NCBI RefSeq assembly: GCF_035083965.1
Contig: NC_089724.1
Location: 2,632,501 to 2,696,500, forward strand
DNA length: 64,000 nt
Direction: 5' to 3'
Origin: Branchiostoma lanceolatum
Lineage: Eukaryota; Chordata; Leptocardii; Amphioxiformes; Branchiostomatidae
The translations under genes and the position numbers were made by a program. The notes under the pieces were generated by a model, which did no database searches, had not been told where the DNA came from, and saw nothing but the letters and a program-made list of their open reading frames with translations. Position 1 is the stretch's first letter. Every line of letters begins with the position of its first letter. Of this stretch, positions 10,771-21,073 are shown one piece after another.

Positions 10771-10908
10771 ATGGCAGCAGCCTGTAGTGACCTTCATCAA
10801 GACCACGTAACCTCGTCAAGCTCCGGAGGTGAAGACAAAAATAAAATGGCAGCAAATAAGGAGAAGCCCTTTGCCTGTGAGGAATGTGAGTACAGGACGA
10901 CTCGCAAG
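10771..10908 (+). CDS. ZNF C, 5' coding fragment ahead of the transposon
   Basis: ATG follows the acceptor TTTTGTTTTGCAG by 8 nt. The 46 codons read MAAACSDLHQDHVTSSSSGG.. up to the first half of finger 1 (FACEECEYRTTRK). At 10909 the transposon begins. The last codon AAG is the 3-bp target duplication, repeated at 13820-13822, where the finger resumes in the same frame. Whether a joined mRNA is made is unknown. Confidence 0.75.
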
Positions 10909-13819
10909 CGGCTATTTCACAATCAGGTGTACCCCAACCTTGCCACTGGGGGCCAAAATTCAACTTCATTATATTGTAAATTTGTTGTTGCCAGTTCAAA
11001 GGTACATGCTTTGGGCATGCTATCCTAAAGGATCTCCGCACAACAAGCTTTTATAAGTTCGTTGCAGGGTTTTCTATGGATGGACCATTGGGGGGGTACG
11101 GACGCTACAACTTTAAAACTACTTGGACAGTAACATACTGTTGATTCAAATAAGGAATGACAAATGGTTGCTAATCCTTATCATCTTCAATAACTACCAT
11201 TTCCTACCCTAGAAAACCACAATAAGTTGCAGTATATCCATGTGTGGGCATTTTCTGGTCATTTATTGCAAAATAATTTCAAACGCTATTCTATTGTTTA
11301 TCTGTAAAATAAGGTCAAATAGTATTATTCTTCACCCAGGCACTTCAGCAGCTAAAATTTGGCACTATTTCATCCAATAGATGATCCTACATGAAACTCC
11401 AGCAGTAATGATTATAGCATGACTTGCAAACATTTCTAATTACTATAAATGAACATGTGGGCAAGGGGGTACGGACGCTACACAACAGACTTCATACATT
11501 GGTGCTTTATCAATTTGTCTGAACTGTTTAAAACAATAATTAAAACAGTAATTATTTGCTTATGGCTGTTCTTTAAAGCATTCACAAATGCTGTCACAGT
11601 GTTTTAACAAAAAAAAGGATGAGCAGGATAGTTTGATTTAAGATTTCTTCCGAATTCCATTATGGATCTTTAGCGCTTCAGAACAAGCTGTTGGAAGGGT
11701 GGGTCTTACCTATCAAACAAGCTTAGATTGCACACAAGACTGAAACAACACTTCTCATATCGTCAAAGTATCACAAGGAAACAAAAGAACAGTTCATTCG
11801 ATCTTGTTATATGCAAATTTCGCAGTTTACTCCAGGAAAAGGGACAATAATGTAGGGGTACGGACGCTACATACGTACATATGTAGCTCTGAAAATCTTG
11901 TACTTTTACATCTACTAATTGATACAAAGAAAATAAAAAGGATCCTATTATACTAACCAACATAGTTTATCCATACTAATCAATTGAATTAAAAAGACTG
12001 AGAACTACAAACTGTGTCCTATAACACTGAATGAATTACTTGAACTTGTTGGTATTGTTTCAAGATCTTGACTGAAATTTTCATTAATTTTTCAATGTCT
12101 TCTTCAGAGAATCAGACTTGCCTGCTCTCTGAAGTTGTTCAGGAGAGAAAAGCCCACTGTTCAGAGGATGTTTTCTGTTGGTTCTCCTGAGGTGTTCTTG
12201 ATTTCTTGCCAAATGTATACGTCTTCATTTTTTTTCATGAAGGATAATTGAGCTTCTTCCCCCAGACCTGTTCTTCAAATTCAATCACCCCAGCCATGTA
12301 AATGATGCATGTCTTTTCTCCTGCCCATCAGCCTGAGTTATCTAATAAGTATGTTTCAATATGTTCACAATAAAATACACAGGTGAATTGGTGGTTGTCT
12401 GATGTTCTGTTCTTGAGATATATGAAAAATGATAAAATTGCTTACTTAGCGAATCTTGTAGGGAATCAAAGGCCCAAAATCTTAAATTGCCAATTTCTCA
12501 GCCATACAACATCAAATTTGCTTCAAACAAAAACCATATTGTTTCTTACAGTGCGCTCTTTCTGATTTTTGATAGCTAACACAGTGGCTTTATCTCTTTT
12601 GTTCAATATCCTTATTTTGAGCTGACTCTCATCCTGGGGTCTAGCCTCAGCTGCTAATACCTTATCCCCCCCCCCCCCTCCCTTCACCAACTGAATTGGG
12701 ATCAGGGCACATGGTGTGAGAATTCTGGGACATTTAAATTTCTTGGAGGGTATCATCTTTCATCTCAAAGACATCTGGCTGGTTTGGAAGTAACCATTTA
12801 CAATGTTTGGGAGGGGTGTTACTGTGTACCAAACGTATGCTGAGGTTTGTCCCAAAAATAGGGAAAAACACATCTAAAATTCATCACAAAGTCACAAATT
12901 TACTGAAAATTTTAACATTTTATATTTGTTTCAACTGTCATTGATGTATTACCTCAGATTCGTACTATTTAGATAGCAATTTTGGCAGTATTTTGCTGAA
13001 AACTTTAAATGGGGGTACGGATGCTACAGGTAGGGGGTACGGACGCTACAGGGGGTACGGACGCTACAAATTGATGTTCATGGTGCTATATCAGACAAAG
13101 TCTTTATGACAGCAATGGTTTAAATGGTGTTTTAGTATGTGCCAGTAGAGGCCTCCTAACCATCAGTATCATTAGCCTGCAGGACTTTCCTAGTATTGAA
13201 ATCAAGGGGGGGTACGGACGCTACAGATTTTTTCGGAAAATGGCGTCCTGGACTTTGATCTCCAACTGTACGTCATAAAATGGAGCGAGCGATTCCATTC
13301 TACTTCTGTACCTTCGTACATATCATACATTGATTTTAAAAGCCAAATCAACAGCTATACAAGAATATTATTAAGTGTTACAGGTTCAGAAATATTCATT
13401 TAAAACTAGACAGAAAATTGGTAACACGTGGGTAAAAGTGGAAAATAGCCCTGTTGGAGCAAAAAATGGCATAGAATCATCCAATAAAAGTAAAATATCA
13501 CAAGTAGACATATAACTGCATGTAGAAAGCAAGTGGTTTTTAATTTGCAAGTACAAAATGTGCTTTTAGGTCTTATGCAAAGTATTAGTAAAAATGAATG
13601 GTCCCTGGTAACGCTTAAAATTGACCAATTTTAGGTCACGTTTTGGTCAATATTTTTCTTAAATATTAATCAATTTTGAATTTTTTTTTTTCCTTGCATT
13701 CCTTCTTGCACAAGTTGTCAGGAAATGATAGTCTGAAACAGTCATATGTTATGTAGACTTTGCTATCCACTGGTAACATGTTGGAAGAAAAAGGGGTACA
13801 CCTGATTGTGAAATAGCCG
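10909..13819. mobile_element. 2.9-kb DNA transposon in ZNF C, 27-bp perfect terminal inverted repeats
   Basis: The left end (10909-10935, starts CGGCTATTTCACAATC) and right end (13793-13819) are perfect inverted copies over 27 bp. They are flanked by AAG on both sides (10906-10908, 13820-13822). The host finger codons are continuous once it is removed, so the borders are exact. No transposase is recognisable; the longest frames are 60-77 codons. A minus-strand frame at 12523-12756 (charged, lysine/arginine rich) could be an exon relic. The 17-mer GGGGTACGGACGCTACA occurs seven times inside. A 3-bp duplication is known for Harbinger and CACTA types, but the ends do not match either clearly. 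Confidence 0.9.
11093..13225 (+). repeat. Seven direct copies of the 17-mer GGGGTACGGACGCTACA
   Basis: Copies start at 11093, 11466, 11855, 13012 (one base changed), 13034, 13052 and 13209, all on the same strand. Three lie toward the left end and four toward the right. The first seven bases GGGGTAC are also the inner edge of the right terminal repeat (13793). None was noticed elsewhere in the window. Confidence 0.9.
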
Positions 13820-15271
13820 AAGGGCCACTTGGAAAGGCACATAAAGACTCACACAGGTACCAGTGAGAAGCCTTTCATGTGTGGAGAATGTGGGTATCGG
13901 GCAGCCTGCAGGAGCAAAATGGACGTCCACGTGAGAATTCACACTGGGGAGAAACCCTTCGCTTGCGAGGAATGTGAGTACAGGGCAACTCACAAGGCTA
14001 GTCTCGTCAAGCACATGAAAACTCACACAGATGAGAAGCCCTTTATGTGTGGAGAATGTGGCTATCGGGCGGCCTGCAAGAGTGAAATGGACATCCATGT
14101 GAGAATTCACACCGGAGAAAGGCCCTTTCCTTGCAAAGAATGCAAGTACAGGGCAATTAGCAAGTCCAGCCTCGTCATGCACATGAGGATTCACACTGAG
14201 AAGAAACCCTTTGCTTGCGAGGAATGTGAGTATAGGGCAGCTCACAAGACTAGTCTCGTCCAGCACATGAAGACTCACACAATTAATGATGAGATGCCCT
14301 TTATGTGCGGAGAATGTGGCTTTCGGGCACCCAGCAAGAGAAAAATGGACATCCACACGAGAATTCACACTGGGGAGAAACCTCAAGCTCTTGCCTGTGG
14401 ACAATGTAACTACAGGACGACTCTAAAAGACATTTTGAAAAGACACATGGAAACTCACAAACCCTCTAAATGTGAGAAATGTGCTTACAAGTACAAGACA
14501 GATCAAGACAAGGTGGGCCACACCGGCCCATTTTTATGTGCAGAATGTGGTTACAGGACTTCATGCAAGTTTGTCATTGACATGCACTTATTGGCCTGCA
14601 AGAGCAAAATGGACGTCCACATGAGAACTCACACTGGGGAGAAACCCTTTGCCTGTGAGCAGTGTAGCTACAGGACGACTCTAAAAGACAGTTTGAAAAG
14701 ACACATGGAAACTCATAGTCAAACACAAGACGGACCTTCTAAATGTGATAAATATGACTACAAGTACAAGACAGATCTAGACAAGGTTGGCCACACCGGC
14801 CCGTTTATGTGTGCAGAATGTGATTACAGAACTTCATGTAGGGTCGCCATAGAAACGCACTTCAAGACCCACAGCACAACCCAGCCAAGTAAATGTGAAC
14901 GGTGTGGCCTGGTGACAGACATGTACAATGTCACTCACTACGGCCCGTTTGTGTGTGAAGAATGTGGTTATGAGACATCATGCGAGTTTGCTATGAACAT
15001 GCACATGAAAACTCACACCATCTGCAAAGACTGTGGGTACAAAACAACCGACAAGGCTGAAATGCTCGCACACAAGGCAAACTGCGCTGTTAAACCACAT
15101 CGGTGTGGAGAATGTGGCTTCAGGGCAGCTACAAAGTACGACTTGGCTCGACATTATAAAACTCACGCAAAGAAATATTTTATTTGCGAGAAGTGTAGTT
15201 TTGTGGTGCCCCACAAGGATTCTCTCAACATATTGCAACATATGGCGACCCATGTTCAAGAGTCAGCATGA
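13820..15271 (+). CDS. ZNF C, 3' coding part
   Basis: The open frame continues gene C after the transposon: GHLERHIKTH completes finger 1, followed by about a dozen C2H2 fingers and the stop at 15271. Residues around 14570-14620 show a fusion: the finger CGYRTSCKFVIDMHLL jumps into ACKSKMDVHMRTH. As a result the GQCNYRTTLKD..KYKTD.. block is present twice. In the second copy one cysteine is lost (CDKYDYKYKTD). The C-terminus has the family module (CERCGLVTD..HYGPF, C2HC finger CKDCGYKTTDKAEM, last fingers ending HMATHVQESA). No own ATG is obvious at the 5' end; the frame is open from the transposon border. Confidence 0.8.
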   Translation, partial: KGHLERHIKTHTGTSEKPFMCGECGYRAACRSKMDVHVRIHTGEKPFACEECEYRATHKASLVKHMKTHTDEKPFMCGECGYRAACKSEMDIHVRIHTGERPFPCKECKYRAISKSSLVMHMRIHTEKKPFACEECEYRAAHKTSLVQHMKTHTINDEMPFMCGECGFRAPSKRKMDIHTRIHTGEKPQALACGQCNYRTTLKDILKRHMETHKPSKCEKCAYKYKTDQDKVGHTGPFLCAECGYRTSCKFVIDMHLLACKSKMDVHMRTHTGEKPFACEQCSYRTTLKDSLKRHMETHSQTQDGPSKCDKYDYKYKTDLDKVGHTGPFMCAECDYRTSCRVAIETHFKTHSTTQPSKCERCGLVTDMYNVTHYGPFVCEECGYETSCEFAMNMHMKTHTICKDCGYKTTDKAEMLAHKANCAVKPHRCGECGFRAATKYDLARHYKTHAKKYFICEKCSFVVPHKDSLNILQHMATHVQESA

Positions 15272-15287
15272 CAACCCACTACTGAAT

Positions 15288-15413
15288 TGCAGAGAATGCA
15301 ACTATAAGACATGTACAGCTTGTAAGCTCATACAGAAAGCTCATCCCGGAAATGACAAAGGGGCAAAACCAAGTACAGAGAGTGTGAGCGAGCACTGGAA
15401 AAGACATGCATGA
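15288..15413 (+). pseudogene. Out-of-frame finger remnant behind ZNF C
   Basis: In another frame the sequence after the stop reads CRECNYKTCTACKLIQK, homologous to the remnant behind B. No complete finger remains. Confidence 0.55.
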
Positions 15414-15930
15414 TCTCACATCTACACACGAAAAACCCAGCCATTTCTGACTTTAACGTTGTATAAGACAACTACACTTTGATATTATGATAAATCATTT
15501 GGCAACCTCACACGGGAGAGAAACCCTACTCTCCAAGCAGAGGTTAGACTCCAGCTCGGACCATCTTCTTAGGCATTTTATCGAGATTTCTATTATCCTT
15601 GATAAGACTCTTTAAGAGGTTTATTCTACCGAGTTTGGCTGCTGGACAAAAAAGACAAAACAGAGAAACAGATGAAAACACCTAAAAAGAAGTTGGAACC
15701 TAATTTCTGCTGAGTTAGAGAGTTGAGAAATCCTTGCCTATGGGTAATGTACTAGTACATGTAGGCCCCTTAGCAAGCCCTACTAGTCTAACTTTTTTCT
15801 GATTGGATATCAGTTTCGGTTTCCCTGGCTTGACGACAAGAAACCTTGTTCAATAGAAACCAAAAGGACACGACTGTTAATATAGAATATGTACATATAT
15901 AATGTAGTTCTGTTTTGAAAATGACATTCT

Positions 15931-15936
15931 AATAAA
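15931..15936 (+). terminator. Polyadenylation signal of unit C
   Basis: AATAAA in the 3' block conserved with unit B (8092). Confidence 0.45.
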
Positions 15937-15976
15937 ATACTATTGTTAACATTTGTGTCATTGAATTACAATTTTT

Positions 15977-16039
15977 GAATGAATGAATGAATGAATGAAT
16001 GAATGAATGAATGAATGAATGAATGAATGAATGAATGAA
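15977..16039. repeat. (GAAT)n microsatellite
   Basis: About 15 units of GAAT, followed by GAAGACCTTTATTATAC. That flank looks like the end of a minus-strand retroposon tail; the related site at 8140-8160 has only a few units. Confidence 0.9.
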
Positions 16040-16359
16040 GACCTTTATTATACACATACACCAACTGGGTTAAGTACAGGTCACAACAAAAGATAGCACA
16101 CACATGTCAGATACATCTATACATTGTCAACAAGCAAGGACACGAGTTACTACAAGAATTATGAACTACGTGGATTCAACTTCTCTTCACTTCTTTGTGC
16201 CGGTAATTGTAGTAATGTATTAAAGAATATATTTTCATTACCAATGCCAGTTTGTGTAAATAGAAATATACATTTGTTTGTGTTACCACTTGACTGGTTG
16301 TGTAAAAGAACTATTAAATGACTTGAAAATATCTGAGAAACATCTTGTTTCTCTGTAGT

Positions 16360-16893
16360 CTTGAGAAAAGCACCCATGCACAACTATGAACGAACATTGC
16401 ACGTCTTGTCAATGACATTATTATATATCTATATAATAATATGCCCTTGGTCTTGTACAGCAGTTTCAGGACATCTTATTTCGTCTAGGTGGCATCTCGA
16501 CCTATCAGGGAAAAGGTCAGGGGTTATCTTTCAGTGACTGATCTCGTATCCAGAGCTCAATCTTGTGTTTCGAAGATACAAACTTTCTAATTCTTGTACC
16601 AGAGATGCTACACTAACGTTACGTTGAGTACAATGATAAACTGACATCCATTAACCGTATTATCCAACAGGGTACAGCGGAAATTACACCAACGAACACA
16701 CTGTCCTGGACACGAGACGACATATTGACCTTTGACCCTTATCAGGCGTGGGGCTGAGAAGCGGGAGGTCTTACCTTTACCTTTACCTTTAGCGGGAGGT
16801 CTAAAAGTTCTAAACTCAACTTCAACTTCAACTCGGACGTTTTCGGGGATTTGGAGTTTATTCTGCACGTCCATATCACAGGAGATATTGCAG
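16360..16893 (+). promoter_or_regulatory. Promoter and non-coding exon 1 of ZNF D
   Basis: The 5' block of the family without large insertions. A perfect DR1 site TGACCTTTGACCC is at 16726-16738, followed by CTTATCAGGCG. A short extra stretch of TTACCTTTACC-like repeats (about 16770-16795) lengthens the distance to the donor (GTAAGA at 16894). Confidence 0.6.
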
Positions 16894-17588
16894 GTAAGAT
16901 GTAAAACTTTCTGCGTATGAATGTAGAGCTAAAAGTTTTATTTGAATGAATTTTCGCTGTTTTTCGGAGTTCTCTTTTTGGCGGGCTACCAGTGGTGGGA
17001 GGGGGGCATGCACAACAACAACGAAATTATTGACATGCAATTTTATAATTTTTTTTATTTTCTCGACTTCTCGAGCACACATTGCCTTTTTCAAGAAGAC
17101 AATAGCTAAGGGGATTTGTTTAGTGCTGTTTGTGTGTGGATCTGGCTTATTAGTTTCAGTACATTTCGCATGTTTCTACTACTAGTAGTACTACACCTTT
17201 CCAGTATTATTTGCACTTTTTGGCAGTGCCTCAGGGGCGAGACTAGTTCATGTAGTAACATACGAAGATAAGAAACTTAAAGCCTAAATACACTAACCAA
17301 TAATTCAACATTCATTCACAAGCCTACCATCTTTGAAGACCACAGGTTACTTAAGAAATTGTTCGGCAACAGGTACCTGTCTACACAAACCCTGCAAATG
17401 AGAGGATCCTGTTATGTAATGTTATGTCATGTCAATAGCTACTCATTTATTGTTTCTTTAACTTTTAAAGTCTCGTCCAGTCATCCGACAGATCATTAGC
17501 AGCAGTAAATGCAATGTAACAGACAGGTAATGACTAAGAAAAAAACTGAATGTGTACAAAAGACAAGGACCATGTTGTTGAATTTGGG

Positions 17589-17696
17589 TTAATGACCCGC
17601 CCCGAGGTGTATATGGTGTCATAACTTTATGAGGTGGTTATAGCACCTGGCCAGGCGTTATGACACCATATACACCGAGGAAGAGGCGGTCATTAA
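17589..17696. repeat. Short inverted-repeat element (MITE) in intron of D
   Basis: TTAATGACCCGCCCCGAGG and GTGTATATGGTGTCATAAC are mirrored by GTTATGACACCATATACAC and a GGCGGTCATTAA end. The loop is about 35 bp. Confidence 0.75.
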
Positions 17697-18126
17697 CGTT
17701 ATTATCATATAGCTTATTCAAACTGACACATATAAGAGTAGACAATTTCTGTTTGACGCATAGATCCCTTATACTATCAAGAATGCATTTCAGAATTCAC
17801 ATTTGTCCTTTTTTAACAGAAGATGATGAAGAATATGTACAGCTGTTGCCTGATTTATTTATTTCAACCACACAGGATAGGAGGGTCGGTTTCAGGTCAG
17901 TCAGAAAAGGTTATCATTGAAGAATCTCCCTGCAACATGACCTCAGGTAACCTGAATAGAACACAGGTTCTTTGGCCAGCAGGAAATGGAATGCGCGGAA
18001 CCTTAGATAGAACGTGGTTTCTTTGGCCAACAGCAAATGGAACACGCGGAACATTTTTGGGAATTTTAAATTTGTTTTCCCTTTTTCATGTATTCTAAGG
18101 AAATTTTTAGGAATTCTAAGACAATA

Positions 18127-18268
18127 AAGATTTTTTTAAACAAGGTTAAGAAAAAGATTCATCAAATAGATACCCCCTCTACAAAATGCAACGGTTATAA
18201 AGATTTTTTAAACAAGGTTAAGAAAAAGATTCATAAAAAAGATACCCCCTCTACAAAATGGAACGGTT
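18127..18268 (+). repeat. Tandem duplication, about 70-bp unit
   Basis: Two adjacent copies contain AACAAGGTTAAGAAAAAGAT and ATACCCCCTCTACAAAATG. The following GGGCAATGGAGGCTTCTGAT (about 18330) occurs also near 47391, so it belongs to a dispersed repeat. Confidence 0.8.
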
Positions 18269-18421
18269 GTGTTCTGACATGACGTCAATAAGTGGTGTGT
18301 TATGGCGTGATAACAGACCACTTATTGTGGGCAATGGAGGCTTCTGATTGGTCGACGCCATCTACCTATGTGATAATTTGAAATAATGCATGTTTGTGGA
18401 TTTTGTTTTGCAGTTTGTAAC

Positions 18422-18787
18422 ATGGCAGCAGCCAGCAGCGACCTTCATCAGGACAAGGTCACCTCATCAAGCTCTGAAGGCGAAGACAAAATCAAAATGG
18501 CAGCAAGTATGGAGAAGCCTTTTGCCTGTGAGGAATGTGAGTGCAGGACAACTCGCAAGGGCGACCTGGAAAGGCACATGAAGACTCACACAGGTACCAG
18601 TGAGAAGCCCTTTTTGTGCGGAGAATGTGGCTATCGGGCGGCCTGCAAGAGCAAAATGGACGTCCACGTGAGAATTCACACTGGGGAGAAACCCTTTGCC
18701 TGCAAGGAATGCAAGTACAGAGCAGCTCACAAGTGCAACCTCGTCCAACACATTAAGACTCACGCAGGTAATGATGAGATGCCTTAA
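18422..18787 (+). pseudogene. ZNF D, truncated after three fingers
   Basis: ATG is 8 nt after the acceptor. 121 codons: MAAASSDLHQDKVTSSSSEG.. then three fingers (FACEECECRTT.., FLCGECGYRAA.., FACKECKYRAA..) and a stop in a new junction. Behind ..AGNDEM the sequence jumps to ..CTCTAAAAGACAGTTTGAAA, which in B and C lies many fingers later. Then at about 18835 it passes straight into the promoter of unit E. Such a short protein is probably not functional, although the promoter and start look intact. Confidence 0.8.
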
Positions 18788-18837
18788 CTCTAAAAGACAG
18801 TTTGAAAAGACACATGGAAAGTCATAGTCAAACACGA

Positions 18838-18958
18838 GACTACATTTGACCTTTGACCCTTATCAGACGGGGAAGCGTGCATCCTAAAGTTCTAAACCCG
18901 GGAGTTTTCGGGAATTTGGAGTTTATTCTGCACGTCTACATCAAAGTTGGTATTGCAG
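18838..18958 (+). promoter_or_regulatory. Shortened promoter and exon 1 of ZNF E
   Basis: Only the last about 120 bp of the family promoter remains: a perfect DR1 site TGACCTTTGACCC at 18847-18859, then CTTATCAGACGGG and exon 1 ending in ATTGCAG before GTAACATA. Everything further upstream was replaced by finger DNA of unit D. Confidence 0.6.
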
Positions 18959-19534
18959 GTAACATATGTAAGATTTTTTGCATGTTAGTGAAGAGCTAAA
19001 AATTTGATTTGAATGGATTTTTTGCTGTTTTTTGGACTTCTCTTGGTGGCGGGCTACCAGGGGTGGGAGGGGGGCATGCACAACAACAACAAAATTGAAA
19101 TGCAATTTTATAATTTTCTTGACTTCGAGCATGCATGCGCAGTGACATTTATTGTGGGTGACATGTCAAAGGTGAAGGCCACTGAGACATACACAAAACC
19201 GTCTGGACATTGTTTTATATGCAAATTGAGACAGTATCTAGTACTACTTTAGTATGCATGTTTCTGTATCAAATTAAGTACACCTTTCCAGTATTGCACT
19301 TTTTGGCGATGCCTCAGGGGGGAGACTAATATCAATATACTAAAATAAGATACTGGAAACCTAAATAAACTATATGTTAACTTCATCATGTCTATCATCA
19401 TTGAAGATCATAGGTTACTTTTTAAAGAATTGTTCAGGTACCTGTTCGGACATTAGGGGTGGGTACCCGTACCATGAACCTGTGCAAAACTTAAAGTAAT
19501 GCACTTACGTTGATTTTGTTTTGCAGTTCGTAAG

Positions 19535-20698
19535 ATGGCAGCAGCCGGCAGTGACCTTCATCAGGTGACCTCGTCAAGCTCTGAAGGTGAAGACAAAATC
19601 AAAATGGCAGCAACTGAAGAGAAGCCTTTTGCCTGTGAGGAATGTGAGTACAGGACAACATGCAAGAGTGACTTGAAAAGGCATGTGAACACTCACAAAG
19701 TTAAACCTCACAAAAGGAAGAAGCCCTTCATGTGTGGAGAATGTGGCTTTCGGGAATCCTGTAAAAGCAGAATAGAAGCCCATCTGAGGATTCACACTGG
19801 AGAGAAACCCTTTGCTTGTGAGGAATGCAAGTACAGGACAGCCCGCAAAGGCGACTTGGAAAGGCACATGAAGACTCATACGGGTGAGAAACCATTCAGG
19901 TGTGATAAGTGTGGCCATAGGACAGCTTGCAAGTCCAGCCTAGTCAAGCACATCATGATTCACACAGGTGAGAAACCATTCAGGTGTGATAAATGTGGTC
20001 ATAGCACTGCTTGCAAGGGTAATCTCCTCAAGCACATAAAGACTCACTCAGGGGAGAAACCATTCAGGTGTGAAAAATGTGACTACATGGCAGCATCAAG
20101 GCTTGACCTCAAAACACACATGAAGACTCACATAGGTGAGAAGCCCTTCATGTGTGGAGAATGTGGGTATAGGGCGACCAGTAAAAGTAAAATGGACGTC
20201 CACATGAGGATTCACACAGGTGAGAAACCCTTCACTTGCAAGGAATGCGAGTACAGAGCATCTCACAAGTACAGCATCGTCAAGCACATGAAAACTCACA
20301 CAGGTGAGAAACCCTTCGCTTGCGAGGAATGTGAGTACAAGGCAGCTCACAAGTCCCACTTGGTCCAGCACATGAAAACTCACACAGGTAATGATGAGAA
20401 GCCCTTTATGTGCGGAGAATGTGCCTTTCGGGCAGTCTGCAAGAGCAAAATGGACGTCCATGTGAGAACTCACACTGGGGAGAAGCCCTTTGCCTGTGAG
20501 GAATGTGGGTACAGAGCAGCTCACAAGTCTAGCCTCGTCCTGCACATGAAGACTCACACAGGTGACGATGAGAAATCCTTTATGTGCGGAGAATGTGGCT
20601 TTCGGGCACCCAGCAAGAGCAAAATGGACATCCACATAAGAATTCACACATCACAGGATGTGGTTACAGGATCGGACTTCATGCAAGTTTGTCATTGA
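19535..20698 (+). CDS. C2H2 zinc-finger protein E, 12 fingers, C-terminus lost
   Basis: 387 codons, ATG 8 nt after TTTTGTTTTGCAG. N-terminus MAAAGSDLHQVTSSSSEGED, slightly shorter than in F. Twelve well-formed fingers follow, from FACEECEYRTTCKSDL to FMCGECGFRAPSKSKM. After HIRIHTS a deletion fuses into the TGTGGTTACAGG..CTTCATGCAAG region out of frame, giving SQDVVTGSDFMQVCH and a stop. The family C-terminal module is therefore absent from the protein, though its DNA is still behind the gene. Confidence 0.9.
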   Translation: MAAAGSDLHQVTSSSSEGEDKIKMAATEEKPFACEECEYRTTCKSDLKRHVNTHKVKPHKRKKPFMCGECGFRESCKSRIEAHLRIHTGEKPFACEECKYRTARKGDLERHMKTHTGEKPFRCDKCGHRTACKSSLVKHIMIHTGEKPFRCDKCGHSTACKGNLLKHIKTHSGEKPFRCEKCDYMAASRLDLKTHMKTHIGEKPFMCGECGYRATSKSKMDVHMRIHTGEKPFTCKECEYRASHKYSIVKHMKTHTGEKPFACEECEYKAAHKSHLVQHMKTHTGNDEKPFMCGECAFRAVCKSKMDVHVRTHTGEKPFACEECGYRAAHKSSLVLHMKTHTGDDEKSFMCGECGFRAPSKSKMDIHIRIHTSQDVVTGSDFMQVCH

Positions 20699-21073
20699 CA
20701 TATACAGCCTCGTGACGGACAGTTCTATTCACACCGGCCCGTTTGTGTGTGCGGAATGTGGTTACAGGGTTTCCTGCAAGTTTTCCTTCGCACGCACATG
20801 AAAACCCACACGACATGCAAAGACTGTGGGTACAAGAGGACTGACAAGGCTGACATGCTCGTGCACAAGGCAAACTGCGGTGTAAAGCCATATCTTTAAT
20901 TTGTAGAGAACGCGACATCAGGGCAGTCACAAAGCATGACTTGGGTCAACATTATAAAACTCACACAAAGAAATATTTTCTTTGCGAGAAGTGTAGTTTT
21001 GTGATGCCCAACAAGGAGTCTCACAACATCTGACTGGAACATATGGCGACCCATGTTCAAGAGTCAGCATGAT
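20655..21073 (+). pseudogene. Decayed C-terminal module of ZNF E
   Basis: Recognisable pieces of the family C-terminus occur in several frames: CGGCCCGTTTGTGTGTGCGG (HxGPFVCAECGY), TGCAAAGACTGTGGGTACAA (CKDCGYK) and AAATATTTTCTTTGCGAG (KYFLCE). They are interrupted by frameshifts and stops (for example TATCTTTAATTTG at about 20890). It ends like gene C in CATGTTCAAGAGTCAGCATGA. Confidence 0.8.

Noticed and set aside
12523-12756. Transposase exon on the minus strand of the transposon
   Set aside because: Charged 77-codon frame, but no catalytic motif and no matching neighbouring exons could be found.
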